From DASSWG01 sp041689995 (lineage in GTDB: Bacteria > Bacteroidota > Bacteroidia > Flavobacteriales > Flavobacteriaceae), in contig JBDNFD010000011.1 in the NCBI GenBank assembly GCA_041689995.1, positions 1 to 20,960 on the forward strand: a DNA stretch of 20,960 nucleotides, in the 5' to 3' direction. The position numbers and the translations under genes were made by a program. Below the pieces are notes generated by a model. That model had not been told where the DNA came from and ran no database searches. It saw nothing but the letters and a program-made list of their open reading frames with translations. This document shows, one piece after another, positions 1-7,998 of the stretch. How positions within the stretch are numbered: the stretch's first letter is position 1; the number at the start of each line of letters is the position of its first letter.

Positions 1-103
1 GTGGTTATGGCAACGGGGCTCACCTCTTCCCTTTCCGAACAGAGAAGTTAAGCCCGTTTGCGCAGATGGTACTGCTAATGTGGGAGAGTATGCCGCCGCC
101 TTT
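1..103 (+). rRNA. rrf: 5S ribosomal RNA, missing only its first few bases
   Basis: The stretch contains the conserved 5S core: a CCGAACAGAGAAGTTAAGCCC block near 37-57 and the GATGGTACTGC and GGGAGAGTA blocks that follow. The 3' end (GCCGCC near 92-97) pairs with the GGTGG-type 5' end, of which the window begins at GTGG, so only a few 5' bases are missing. A strong terminator follows directly, so this is the end of an rRNA operon whose 16S and 23S genes would lie upstream of the window. The exact 3' end is approximate by a few bases. Confidence 0.93.
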
Positions 104-107
104 CTTG

Positions 108-141
108 AAGCCCCCGTCCTTTTTGGAGCGGGGGCTTTTTT
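108..141 (+). terminator. Rho-independent terminator of the rRNA operon
   Basis: A 9-bp stem (AAGCCCCCG at 108-116 with CGGGGGCTT at 129-137) is extended inward by TCC/GGA and followed by a T run. It lies immediately after the 5S gene. Confidence 0.9.
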
Positions 142-282
142 ATGGGTTCAAATTAATTGGGGAATTTCTTTTGAAGGATATTATTTTAGATACACATATA
201 CTAAATTTCTTGTTTGTGGTTAATGATTCAGAAATTGTGCGAAAACCTATATTTAATAATCGTGCATTCGTAGCAAAACGCT

Positions 283-290
283 TATTTTTG
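283..290 (+). promoter_or_regulatory. Possible -7 box for cmk
   Basis: TATTTTTG matches the Bacteroidota -7 consensus TAnnTTTG. No TTG is seen at the expected -33 distance. Transcription would begin near 296, upstream of both candidate cmk start codons (306 and 321). The rest of 142-305 shows no other gene or structure. Confidence 0.4.
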
Positions 291-305
291 CTAAAATCTT
301 TTTTT

Positions 306-1019
306 TTGCAGACCGATCCAATAAATAAAAAAATTATTATCGCTATTGACGGATTTTCCTCCACAGGGAAAAGCACTGTTGCCAAACAACTTGCTAATTA
401 TTTAAGTTATTTATATGTGGACACCGGTGCTATGTACCGCGCTGTCACCTTATTCGCTATGCAGGAAGGTTTTGTTTCGGAAGCAGGAATTAAAACCCCA
501 ATATTGGTTGATGCGTTGCCTTCAATCAAATTGCATTTCAAATTTAATCCGGAAATGGGCATTGCTGAAATATATTTGAACGGAAAGAATGTAGAAGGTG
601 ATATTCGACACTTGGAAGTAGCAAGGTTTGTAAGCCAGGTGGCTGCAATTTCCGAAGTAAGGGAAAAGCTGGTAGAACAACAACAAAAAATGGGAGCTGA
701 GAAAGGAATTGTTATGGATGGTCGAGATATTGGAACAGTTGTTTTCCCACAGGCCGAACTGAAAGTTTTTATGAATGCTTCAGCTCATGAACGTGCCATG
801 CGACGATTTCTTGAACTACAATCCTATAAAGATAATGTTACTTTTCAAGAGGTTTTTGAGAATGTGCAGGAACGGGACCGAATCGATACCACTAGAGAAG
901 ATTCTCCTTTGGTAAAGGCGAATGATGCCATTGAATTGAATAATTCCGAGCTATCGAGAGAAGAGCAATTTGAAATTATTCTGCAATTGGCCCAAGATAG
1001 AATTCGCGAGCTGCAATAG
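306..1019 (+). CDS. cmk: Cytidylate kinase
   Basis: Transfers phosphate from ATP to CMP/dCMP in cytosolic pyrimidine nucleotide recycling. Counted from the TTG at 306 the product is 237 aa, close to the family's usual ~225-235. Visible family motifs are the P-loop IDGFSSTGKST, DTGAMYRA just after it, MDGRDIGTVVFP in the middle and RDRIDTTREDSPL in the LID region. The open frame runs back to 66, but those extra codons lie in the 5S gene and its terminator, so the start must be later. There is no in-frame ATG between that terminator and the P-loop. TTG at 306 is the first standard alternative start after the candidate -7 box; ATA at 321, giving (M)NKKIIIAIDG, would fit the family N-terminus even better but is a very rare start. 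Identity is secure, the start is not. Confidence 0.93.
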   Translation: MQTDPINKKIIIAIDGFSSTGKSTVAKQLANYLSYLYVDTGAMYRAVTLFAMQEGFVSEAGIKTPILVDALPSIKLHFKFNPEMGIAEIYLNGKNVEGDIRHLEVARFVSQVAAISEVREKLVEQQQKMGAEKGIVMDGRDIGTVVFPQAELKVFMNASAHERAMRRFLELQSYKDNVTFQEVFENVQERDRIDTTREDSPLVKANDAIELNNSELSREEQFEIILQLAQDRIRELQ

Positions 1020-1102
1020 AGAATTCTTTCGTTTCTGATTGGATTTCGGGAATAGAATTTGACTTTTAGGTCGTTGGGGGAGACGTATTGAAATATAAGA
1101 TA

Positions 1103-1543
1103 CTATTTCTCTTTTTTACTACCTGAGCGATATTCCTGTAGTAGTTTTTTATGAAAGTCATATTCGGCTTTTTTGAGTTGCATAATTTCTCTTGCTGAAA
1201 TGATGGTTTTTAATTCCGAAAAGAATTCCTCCCGAAGTGCTTGTTCCCGATTGCGTAATTCCAAATAATTTTTCAATAGTTCCTTGGAATCCTTATCTTT
1301 CATGGTTTTCAAATCGTCCATGTGGTCATAAACCGCGCAGTACATTTGCGTTTGTAATTCGTTTCCCAAGCTTTCATATTTGTTGTAAATGGGCCAAAAT
1401 TTTTGTGCTGTGGCCGGGCTCATATCCAAAGCATTTGTGATAAAAGCTATTTTTAAGGTTTGAATTTCATTTTTTTCCGCCTCTTGGGCGAATCCTGTTA
1501 AAGTGAAAAAAAAGCTCGTGAGAATTACAGCAGCAGTTTTCAT
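1103..1543 (-). CDS. Secreted Spy/CpxP-like protein, 'sensor of ECF-type sigma factor' family
   Basis: 146 aa. The N-terminus is a signal peptide (MKTAAVILTSFFFTLTGFAQ, cleavage after about residue 19), so the mature protein should be periplasmic. The remainder is highly charged, mostly helical and without cysteine pairs, and has an LTKIAFITNALDMSP-like opening (here LKIAFITNALDMSP) followed by QKFWPIYNKY, the pattern of small Spy/CpxP-like proteins that Bacteroidota genomes carry next to ECF sigma genes. It starts only 3 nt after the stop of the anti-sigma-like gene, so it is almost certainly co-transcribed with it and with the sigma factor. A role in sensing envelope stress or misfolded protein is inferred from family and context. 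Confidence 0.75.
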   Translation of the reverse strand: MKTAAVILTSFFFTLTGFAQEAEKNEIQTLKIAFITNALDMSPATAQKFWPIYNKYESLGNELQTQMYCAVYDHMDDLKTMKDKDSKELLKNYLELRNREQALREEFFSELKTIISAREIMQLKKAEYDFHKKLLQEYRSGSKKEK

Positions 1544-1546
1544 AGT

Positions 1547-2044
1547 TTAATAGTTTACAAAAGAAAGTTCGGAAGTCGGCTCCGTCAAATAGTCGAGGAG
1601 GAGTTCGTCATCCAAATTATTTAATTCAGGTTCGTTCAGATTTCTATTTTCCAGGAATATATTTTCCAAAAAAGAAAACTCGGTGGCATGACTTTCTAAA
1701 TAGGTTCCAATCGTTCCCGGTTCGATAGTGGAAAAATCGTTTTTTTGAAGCGGATTATCTGTAAAAATACTGAACATTACCGCTAAAATGGCCGCAATTG
1801 CAATTGCATGTCGGAAATTTCTTTTGCTGAAAAGGGGAATGATTTTCGTTTGTTTTTTAACTGGAATTTTTATGGAGAAATCTTTGAAATAATTTTCAGG
1901 AACTTCAAATCCTGAAAAGAACTTCTCATCAGAAAATTGTTCGAACTTCCATTTTTCTTGCAACCGAGCACTAAAATTCGCAAAATATACTGGTGGTATT
2001 TTGAAACCAGTTTTTTCTTGGTGGAATGTTTGCTTGTCTCTCAT
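1547..2044 (-). CDS. Putative membrane anti-sigma factor
   Basis: 165 aa with one hydrophobic segment (about residues 79-95, HAIAIAAILAVMFSIFT) that separates a charged cytoplasmic N-terminal half from an acidic C-terminal half. The N-terminal part holds two similar short motifs, GFKIPPVYFANFS (about 13-25) and GFEVPENYFKDFS (about 45-57). Repeated 'PxxYF' motifs of this kind are common in Bacteroidota proteins encoded just after ECF sigma genes. The gene lies 32 nt downstream of the sigma factor and 3 nt upstream of the secreted Spy-like gene. No classical zinc-finger anti-sigma motif (HxxxCxxC) is visible. The anti-sigma role is inferred from position and topology. Confidence 0.62.
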   Translation of the reverse strand: MRDKQTFHQEKTGFKIPPVYFANFSARLQEKWKFEQFSDEKFFSGFEVPENYFKDFSIKIPVKKQTKIIPLFSKRNFRHAIAIAAILAVMFSIFTDNPLQKNDFSTIEPGTIGTYLESHATEFSFLENIFLENRNLNEPELNNLDDELLLDYLTEPTSELSFVNY

Positions 2045-2076
2045 TTGGTTATTTGACTTTCAAATTCGGTAAAGGT

Positions 2077-2619
2077 TTAATCATCTTTTAAAAATGCTTC
2101 GACTTTCTTCACCGCATGATGATAATTCGATTTCAGTGAACTTTCGGTAACCTGCAATATCTCAGCAATCTCCTGATATTTCAAGTCCTGAAAATAACGC
2201 ATATTGAAAACCAACCGCTGCTTTTCGGGAAGGCTGGTAATGGCTTTTTGCAATTTCAATTGAATCTCTTTTCCTTCAAAATAGATATCACTTTGTAAAT
2301 TGTCAATGAGTTTTTCTTGAAGCTCTTCATTAGAAACCTGTATTTTCTGCGATCTGGAATTCAAAAAAGTTATTGCTTCATTGGTTGCAATGCGATAAAG
2401 CCAACTGAATAATTTGCTTTCCCCTTTGAATTTTGAAATATTTCTGAAAACTTTGATGAAGGTGTTTTGAAGAACATCATCCGCGTCATCGTGATTTTTG
2501 ACAATATTTCGAATTTGCCAATACAAACGCTCCTTGTACAAATCCACAAGTTCTTTAAAAGCAAGATCGGGATTTTTGCCCGATTGAAGTCGCCGTACTA
2601 AATCTTGTTCAAATTCCAA
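2077..2619 (-). CDS. ECF-family RNA polymerase sigma factor
   Basis: 180 aa. Region 2 covers about residues 25-95 and includes DADDVLQNTFIKVFRNISKF and the -10-recognition stretch SWLYRIATNEAITFL. Region 4 covers about 125-178 with LPEKQRLVFNMRYFQDLKYQEIAEIL and a helix-turn-helix (VTESSLKSNYHHAVKKV). There is no region 1.1 or 3, as expected for an ECF factor. The start codon is TTG: an in-frame TAA lies two codons upstream and the N-terminus LEFEQDLVRRLQSG is typical of the family. The gene lies 41 nt after the ABC transporter, so it may be read from the upstream transcript or from its own promoter. Its partner regulators follow directly downstream. Confidence 0.9.
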   Translation of the reverse strand: MEFEQDLVRRLQSGKNPDLAFKELVDLYKERLYWQIRNIVKNHDDADDVLQNTFIKVFRNISKFKGESKLFSWLYRIATNEAITFLNSRSQKIQVSNEELQEKLIDNLQSDIYFEGKEIQLKLQKAITSLPEKQRLVFNMRYFQDLKYQEIAEILQVTESSLKSNYHHAVKKVEAFLKDD

Positions 2620-2660
2620 ATCTTAAATTTTTGGTTTTAAGCAGTTCTGGCTTATTGAAA

Positions 2661-4505
2661 TCAATCAAATGATTGCATTTCCACCAATTTTTTATAAGTT
2701 CCGTTGGTGGCAAGCAATTCATCATGTTTTCCCTGTTCCACAATTTCGCCCCGCTGCATCACGATAATGTTGTCTGCATTTTGAATAGTCGAAAGTCGGT
2801 GCGCAATGACAATAGATGTACGGTTTTTCATCATGTTTTCCAAAGCTTTTTGCACCAGACGCTCACTTTCGGTGTCCAGGGCCGAAGTAGCTTCGTCCAA
2901 AATCATGATCGGCGGATTTTTCAACACGGCGCGTGCTATCGATAAACGTTGTTTTTGACCGCCGCTCAATTTATTTCCGCTGTCGCCGATGTTGGTTTCC
3001 AATTTCTGTGGTAATTCTTTTACAAATTCCCAAGCATTGGCGATTTTCAAAGCTTCGATAATTTCTTCGTCAGTGGCGTTTTCTTTTCCGAGTGAAATAT
3101 TGTTTTTTATCGTGTCATTGAACAAAATGGAATCTTGTGTTACCAGACCCATTAAATTCCGAAGTGATTTTTTGGTTATTTCCTTAATATTTGTGCCGTC
3201 GATTTTGATTTCGCCTTCGTTCACATCGTAAAAACGTGTGACCAAATTGGCAATCGTCGATTTTCCACTCCCGGATTGGCCTACCAGCGCGACTGTTTGC
3301 CCTTTTTTGACTTTCATGGAAAAATTCTTCAATACTTTTTCTTTTTCATATTGAAAAGAAACCTGATGGATTTCCATTTCCGAGACAAACTCTTTTTTCG
3401 CGATGGCATTGGGCAAATCTATGATTGTGGAACGGGTTTGCAGCACACTTAAAATCCGTTCAGCGGAAGCATTTCCTTTTTTGATACTATAAGAAGCTTT
3501 CGAAATTTGTTTGATGGGCGTCAAAATAATATAGGTCAATCCCATAAAACCGATGAATGTTACAGGCGCCAAAGTTTTCTCGATCAAAACCATGTTTCCG
3601 CCATACCAAAGTATAATCACGATCACGAAAATTCCTAAAAATTCACTGGAAGGTCCCGCCAGATTTTGACGATGGTTGAGTTTGTTCAAAATGTTTTTTA
3701 ATCGATTTGTGGAAGCCCGAAAAATTTTATTGAATTTTTCCTCTCCATTAAAGCCTTTTATGATTTTTAAACTGGAAAGGGTTTCTTCAACAATTGAAAG
3801 AAAATAGCCATTTTCTGCTTGTGCCAGATGGGATCTTTTTTTCAAACTTTTTCCGATGTACGAAATAATGAAACCAGAGATTGGAAGAAAAACAAGCACG
3901 AAAATTGTGAGTTTCACACTAATTAACAGCATGGCGGTCAACGTGAAAATAATCGTCAAGGGTTCCCGAACGATCACAACCAAAACAGATAGAAAAGAAG
4001 TTTGAACTTCGTTCACATCAGCCGTTATCCTTGAAATCATGTCGCCCTTTCGTTTCTCGGAAAAATAGGAAATCGGCAGTTCCAACATTTTTGCGTAAAT
4101 ATCGTTTCGTAAATCGCGCAGGACTCCATTTTGTAAAAAAGTTAAGAAAAACACAGAAAAATATCCAAAAAGATTTTTCAGAAAAAACAAGACTAAAACG
4201 ATTGCGCAAACGAATATCAATGCGGAAAGTTCGTCTTCCGCCAGACGGGCGCTCAGGCTATAATTAAAATAATCTACCGCGAAATCCTTCATTTGGCCAA
4301 TACTATCAATGAACGGAAGCGTGCTGTCCCAAACCGGTTTTTCGACAATTCTTTTTTCGGCAATGAACAGGATTTGGAGCACGGGCATCAGCGCCAAAAA
4401 AGACAGCGTGCTGAACAAAGCAAAAAATACATTGCAAACAACACTTAAAATGCCGGGAACTTTATAGGGCAGGGCGTACCGTACTATATTTTTGAAATAA
4501 CTCAT
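2661..4505 (-). CDS. MsbA-like ABC exporter, fused permease and ATPase
   Basis: 614 aa half-transporter. The N-terminal part (to about 330) has six hydrophobic segments, starting near residues 17-48 and 95-123. The ATPase part shows Walker A GQSGSGKST (409-417), Q-loop Gln457, signature LSGGQ (513-517), Walker B IMILDEA (533-539) and H-loop His569. All catalytic residues are intact. This architecture is that of homodimeric exporters of lipids or lipid A (MsbA) and multidrug substrates (BmrA, LmrA); the substrate cannot be read from the sequence. It lies 61 nt downstream of the phosphosugar mutase and 41 nt upstream of the sigma factor on the same strand, suggesting an operon. Envelope lipid export would suit an adjacent envelope-stress sigma system, but that link is inference. 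Confidence 0.9.
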   Translation of the reverse strand: MSYFKNIVRYALPYKVPGILSVVCNVFFALFSTLSFLALMPVLQILFIAEKRIVEKPVWDSTLPFIDSIGQMKDFAVDYFNYSLSARLAEDELSALIFVCAIVLVLFFLKNLFGYFSVFFLTFLQNGVLRDLRNDIYAKMLELPISYFSEKRKGDMISRITADVNEVQTSFLSVLVVIVREPLTIIFTLTAMLLISVKLTIFVLVFLPISGFIISYIGKSLKKRSHLAQAENGYFLSIVEETLSSLKIIKGFNGEEKFNKIFRASTNRLKNILNKLNHRQNLAGPSSEFLGIFVIVIILWYGGNMVLIEKTLAPVTFIGFMGLTYIILTPIKQISKASYSIKKGNASAERILSVLQTRSTIIDLPNAIAKKEFVSEMEIHQVSFQYEKEKVLKNFSMKVKKGQTVALVGQSGSGKSTIANLVTRFYDVNEGEIKIDGTNIKEITKKSLRNLMGLVTQDSILFNDTIKNNISLGKENATDEEIIEALKIANAWEFVKELPQKLETNIGDSGNKLSGGQKQRLSIARAVLKNPPIMILDEATSALDTESERLVQKALENMMKNRTSIVIAHRLSTIQNADNIIVMQRGEIVEQGKHDELLATNGTYKKLVEMQSFD

Positions 4506-4566
4506 GCTGTTTTCAAGGTTTCGACTACCTAGTATCCGACCACTATTTTAAAAAGGGTTTCGGGAT

Positions 4567-6282
4567 TTATAGTTTTAATTCTTTTTTGATTCGTTCCATT
4601 TTTTCAGTGAGTTTCTGACTGGTTTCCGGAAATTTTTCCACAGAATCCAATTCGCAATTCACGCTGATGTAAAATTTGATTTTCGGCTCGGTTCCACTTG
4701 GTCGCGCCGCGATTTTTGTGCCAGATTCCGTGTGATAAACCAGCACATTCGATTTAGGGAGCAACAGATCACCTTCTTCAAAATTCAATAAACTTCGAAA
4801 AGTGGAATGTTGATAATCTTCCACCAGCACTGTTTTTTCACTATCTATTTCTTTCCACGGATTTTCGCGCAACCCGATCATCATATCTTGGATTTCTTGT
4901 GCGCCATCTTTTCCTTTTTTTACCATGGAAACCAAACTTTCTTGGTACAATCCGTGTTCGACGTAAAGTTCCAATAATTTCTGATAAACGGACGAACCTT
5001 TGGCTTTCAGTTGCGCGGCGATTTCGCAAATCAATAAGGTGGATGTCACGGCATCTTTGTCGCGCACAAAATCCCCGACCATATATCCGTAGCTTTCTTC
5101 GCCCCCACCGATGAAATCAAGTTCGGGAAAATCTTCAATCATTTTGGCAATCCATTTGAAACCGGTGAGGACTTCTTTGTATTGCACATCGTAATTTTCG
5201 ACCAAAACCTTCATCATTGGTGTAGAAACAATGGTAGAAGCCACAAATTCCTTTCCTTTAATTCTTCCGGCTTTTTTCCACTGTTCCAGTAAAAACCAAG
5301 TCATTATGACCATGGTCTGATTTCCGTTCAACAAAATCAGTTCATTTTTCGAATTGCGAACCGCTACTCCCAGTCTGTCACAATCTGGATCGGTACCGAT
5401 CACGATATCCGCATCTTTTTCTTTCGCCAGTTCCAATGCCATTTTCAAAGCTTCTGGCTCTTCAGGATTGGGCGATTTTACGGTTGGAAAATCCCCATTG
5501 GGAATTGCTTGCTCTGCAACAATATTCACTTGCGGGTAACCTGCTTTTTCCAAAATTTTTGGCACCATCGTAATGGATGTTCCGTGTAAGGAAGTAAACA
5601 CAATTTTCAGGTTTTCTTTGGCCGTTTTTGAGCTTTTGAAACTTCCGTTTTCCAAGGAAGCTTTCAGAAAAGGTACATCTATTTCTTCATCAATGTATTG
5701 AATTAAATTTTCATTGGCTTCAAAATGGATTTCAGAAAAGTCGAGTTGACGGATTTCTGCGATAATTTCCACATCTTGTGGTGGCACTAATTGTCCGCCG
5801 TCTTGCCAATAGACTTTATAGCCATTGTATTCCGGTGGATTGTGGCTTGCGGTTAGCACAATTCCGCAGTGGCAATTCAGATATTTCACGGCGAAAGAAA
5901 GTTCGGGCGTCGGACGTAGGTCTGAAAAAAGAAAAACTTCGATGCCGTTCGCCGAAAAAACGTTTGCCACGATTTGAGCCAGTTCCTTGCTGTTATGGCG
6001 ACAATCGTACGCGATCGCAACTTTCAATTTTTCCGAAGGGAAACTTTTCTTTAAATAATTTGAAATTCCCTGGGTATTTTTCCCTAACGTGTATTTGTTG
6101 ATGCGGTTGGTGCCAACGCCCATTATCCCACGCATTCCCCCGGTTCCGAAAGTTAGGTCTTTATAAAAACAATCTTCCAATTCGTGAGGATAATTGTCAA
6201 TTAGGCTTTGAGTTTTTTGGTTGGTTTCGGCATCAAAAACAGCTGAAAGCCATTGTTTTGCTTTTGCTAAAAGTTCATTCAT
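4567..6282 (-). CDS. Phospho-sugar mutase (phosphoglucomutase/phosphomannomutase)
   Basis: 571 aa, the usual size for the longer Bacteroidota/Firmicutes PgcA-type alpha-D-phosphohexomutases. Interconverts hexose 1- and 6-phosphates in the cytosol to feed nucleotide-sugar, glycan and glycogen synthesis. The phosphoserine loop TASHNPPEYNGYKVY places the catalytic Ser at 146. The metal-binding loop DPDCDR is at 298-303, the sugar-recognition loop GEESYG at 394-399 and the phosphate-binding loop RPSGTEPKIKFY at 527-538. Arg51 in the GTGGMRG motif near the N-terminus is also family-typical. Every functional site is intact. A -7-like box lies just upstream (6301-6308). Glucose versus mannose preference cannot be assigned. 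Confidence 0.93.
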   Translation of the reverse strand: MNELLAKAKQWLSAVFDAETNQKTQSLIDNYPHELEDCFYKDLTFGTGGMRGIMGVGTNRINKYTLGKNTQGISNYLKKSFPSEKLKVAIAYDCRHNSKELAQIVANVFSANGIEVFLFSDLRPTPELSFAVKYLNCHCGIVLTASHNPPEYNGYKVYWQDGGQLVPPQDVEIIAEIRQLDFSEIHFEANENLIQYIDEEIDVPFLKASLENGSFKSSKTAKENLKIVFTSLHGTSITMVPKILEKAGYPQVNIVAEQAIPNGDFPTVKSPNPEEPEALKMALELAKEKDADIVIGTDPDCDRLGVAVRNSKNELILLNGNQTMVIMTWFLLEQWKKAGRIKGKEFVASTIVSTPMMKVLVENYDVQYKEVLTGFKWIAKMIEDFPELDFIGGGEESYGYMVGDFVRDKDAVTSTLLICEIAAQLKAKGSSVYQKLLELYVEHGLYQESLVSMVKKGKDGAQEIQDMMIGLRENPWKEIDSEKTVLVEDYQHSTFRSLLNFEEGDLLLPKSNVLVYHTESGTKIAARPSGTEPKIKFYISVNCELDSVEKFPETSQKLTEKMERIKKELKL

Positions 6283-6300
6283 CTTAAAAAAAATTGATTA

Positions 6301-6308
6301 CAAAAGTA
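6301..6308 (-). promoter_or_regulatory. -7 box for the phosphosugar mutase operon
   Basis: On the minus strand this reads TACTTTTG, matching TAnnTTTG. It lies 18 nt before the ATG at 6282, which implies a very short leader. No clear TTG is seen at -33. Confidence 0.5.
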
Positions 6309-6392
6309 CGGATAAAGTTGGGAGTTATGAGTAAAGAGTGGAAGTTTGAAGTAAAATTATTTTGTGTGCAAATGAGCAGATGATGGGATTTT

Positions 6393-6806
6393 TTAAATAT
6401 CAACAAGTAAAATTTCATGAATGTTTTTAAAATCTTTTGTGTTGAAGGTGGCTACTTTTTGAATACCCGCAGTCAATCCAATACTGATAATTTCAATATC
6501 GTGAATTTTTAGACCTGTTGGACGATAGTTTTTTAATAAGTGCTGGAATATTCGAAAGGAAGCCGAATTAGGATAAATGATTTGAAACTTTCGCGTGATT
6601 TCTTCTAATATTTCCAAAGCTAATCCTACATTTAAATCTTATCCAGAAGAACGAGTGGCGACTGCCAAAAATTCAGACAAATTTTTTGAAGTTGTTACGA
6701 GATGATAATAGGAATTCTCTAAAATAGCTCTTGCCCGTGCAAAAAATTGCGAATCTTGATCAATTCCATAAATTAACACATTTGTATCAACCAATAATTT
6801 ATTCAT
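6393..6806 (-). pseudogene. PIN-domain toxin (VapC-like) interrupted by an in-frame stop
   Basis: Reading from the ATG at 6806, the frame gives MNKLLVDTNVLIYGID with the first PIN aspartate, then SKNLSEFLAVATRSSG with the conserved Glu. A TAA at 6641-6639 follows, and the same frame continues with DLNVGLALEILEEI, then KIHDIEIISIGL (third acidic residue) and VATFNTKDF (C-terminal PIN motif), ending at 6393. The whole frame is about 137 codons, the normal size of a PIN toxin, and no shift of frame is needed: one codon has become TAA. PIN toxins of this type are Mg-dependent RNases. The upstream antitoxin overlaps its start by 8 nt. It could be a nonsense-inactivated toxin, a sequencing error or, less likely, a readthrough codon. 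The part before the stop lacks half of the active site. Confidence 0.82.
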
Positions 6807-6975
6807 AAGCAACGGAGTGGATGTTATGATCATCCATTTTACCTTTTAATTTTAGGGATCGAATTTGGGATTTTTCCTTCTTTTTTAGCAGAGAAGATAG
6901 GTATGCATTTAATTTTTCGATTTCGGCTTTAGATAATCGATCAATTGTCTTTTTTATTTTTTCCTTAGTTGTCAT
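6799..6975 (-). CDS. Small antitoxin of the PIN toxin-antitoxin pair
   Basis: 58 aa, starting MTTKEKIKKTIDRLSKAEIE and ending KMDDHNIHSVAYE. The N-terminal half is a charged amphipathic helix; the basic middle and the acidic C-terminal tail ending in a hydrophobic-AYE pattern resemble Bacteroidota antitoxins paired with PIN toxins, whose C-terminus binds the toxin. Its stop overlaps the toxin start in ATGAATAA (6806-6799), which is typical of coupled toxin-antitoxin operons. A near-perfect Bacteroidota promoter lies directly upstream. The reading frame is intact although the toxin is not. No DNA-binding fold can be recognised with confidence, so the family is not named. Confidence 0.75.
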   Translation of the reverse strand: MTTKEKIKKTIDRLSKAEIEKLNAYLSSLLKKKEKSQIRSLKLKGKMDDHNIHSVAYE

Positions 6976-6979
6976 TTTT

Positions 6980-7010
6980 CAAAAATAGGGAATTAAAAGA
7001 AATTTTCAAA
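6980..7010 (-). promoter_or_regulatory. Promoter of the toxin-antitoxin operon
   Basis: On the minus strand TTTG (7010-7007) is followed by 19 nt and TATTTTTG (6987-6980), an ideal Bacteroidota -33/-7 pair. The antitoxin ATG (6975) is only 4 nt beyond the -7 box, so the transcript would be leaderless or nearly so. Confidence 0.65.
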
Positions 7011-7012
7011 GT

Positions 7013-7963
7013 TTAATAAATCGTCTCCTTGATTTGATATCGTTCCTCATCCTTCCTGCGCAAAATCAGTTCGCCGATGAAGCCGGCCATAAAAAGTTGG
7101 GTACCGATTACCATCGTGGTCAAAGCGATGTAGAACCACGGATTTTGGGTGATCAAAATATCGGGAATGTGGTTCCAAAGCTTGTGGAGTTTTGATGCGC
7201 CGATCCAAATGGTGAGTAAAAATCCGACAAAAAACATAAAAACACCCCACGCGCCAAATAAATGCATGGGTCTTTTGGCGAAACGCGATAAAAACCAAAG
7301 CGTGATCAAATCCAAAAATCCTTTGATAAAGCGGTCGCTGCCGAATTTGGTTTTGCCATATTTTCGGGCTTGGTGGTGCACGACTTTTTCATGAATATTG
7401 GTATAGCCGGCATTTTGTACCAAAACAGGAATATATCGGTGCATTTCGCCATAAACATAAATGTCTTTGACCACCTCTTTTTTGAAAGCTTTCAATCCGC
7501 AATTGAAATCATGCAATTTCAAGCCGGAAGTTCTTCGGGCCGCGGCATTAAATAATTTCGATGGGATATTTTTGCTCAATACCGAATCATACCGCTTTTT
7601 TTTCCAACCGGAAACCAAATCGTAATTTTCGGAATTAATGAGCCGATAAAGTTCTGGGATTTCCTCCGGATCGTCCTGTAAATCGGCGTCCATCGTAACC
7701 ACCACTTCCCCTTGCGCAATTTTAAAACCTGCATGCAGGGCTTGCGATTTCCCATAATTTTGTTTGAACCGAATTCCTTTCACATTAGAATCTTTCTGGC
7801 TTAAGGCCTGAATTATTTTCCATGAAGCATCGGTGCTTCCGTCATCGATGAAAATAATTTCGTACGAAAGAGAATTGGATTGCAATGTGTTCACAATCCA
7901 ATCATGGAGTTCGTACAACGATTCTTCTTCGTTGAGAAGGGGAATAACAATAGATAAGTTCAT
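7013..7963 (-). CDS. Family 2 glycosyltransferase, DPM1/GtrB-like, membrane anchored
   Basis: 316 aa. The GT-A domain begins at residue 1 with LSIVIPLLNEEESL, has DDGSTD at 40-45 and the metal-binding MDADLQDDP at 91-99. The C-terminal part has two transmembrane helices (roughly 230-255 and 275-300), the usual arrangement of enzymes such as GtrB, ArnC and DPM synthase that transfer a sugar to undecaprenyl phosphate on the cytoplasmic face. It lies 35 nt after the DUF4199 gene on the same strand, so the two form an operon; this pairing is common in Flavobacteriia. The sugar donor cannot be read from the sequence. Confidence 0.9.
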   Translation of the reverse strand: MNLSIVIPLLNEEESLYELHDWIVNTLQSNSLSYEIIFIDDGSTDASWKIIQALSQKDSNVKGIRFKQNYGKSQALHAGFKIAQGEVVVTMDADLQDDPEEIPELYRLINSENYDLVSGWKKKRYDSVLSKNIPSKLFNAAARRTSGLKLHDFNCGLKAFKKEVVKDIYVYGEMHRYIPVLVQNAGYTNIHEKVVHHQARKYGKTKFGSDRFIKGFLDLITLWFLSRFAKRPMHLFGAWGVFMFFVGFLLTIWIGASKLHKLWNHIPDILITQNPWFYIALTTMVIGTQLFMAGFIGELILRRKDEERYQIKETIY

Positions 7964-7998
7964 TTACAATTTCGGGATGCCGTTTATATAAAATCGGA

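Noticed and set aside
66..305. N-terminal extension of the cmk reading frame
   Set aside because: These codons lie in the 5S rRNA, its terminator and the promoter region, and the residues have no family similarity.
6393..6617. Separate small protein starting at the TTG at 6617
   Set aside because: It is in the same frame as the upstream PIN half and carries the C-terminal PIN motifs, so it is the second half of one interrupted gene.
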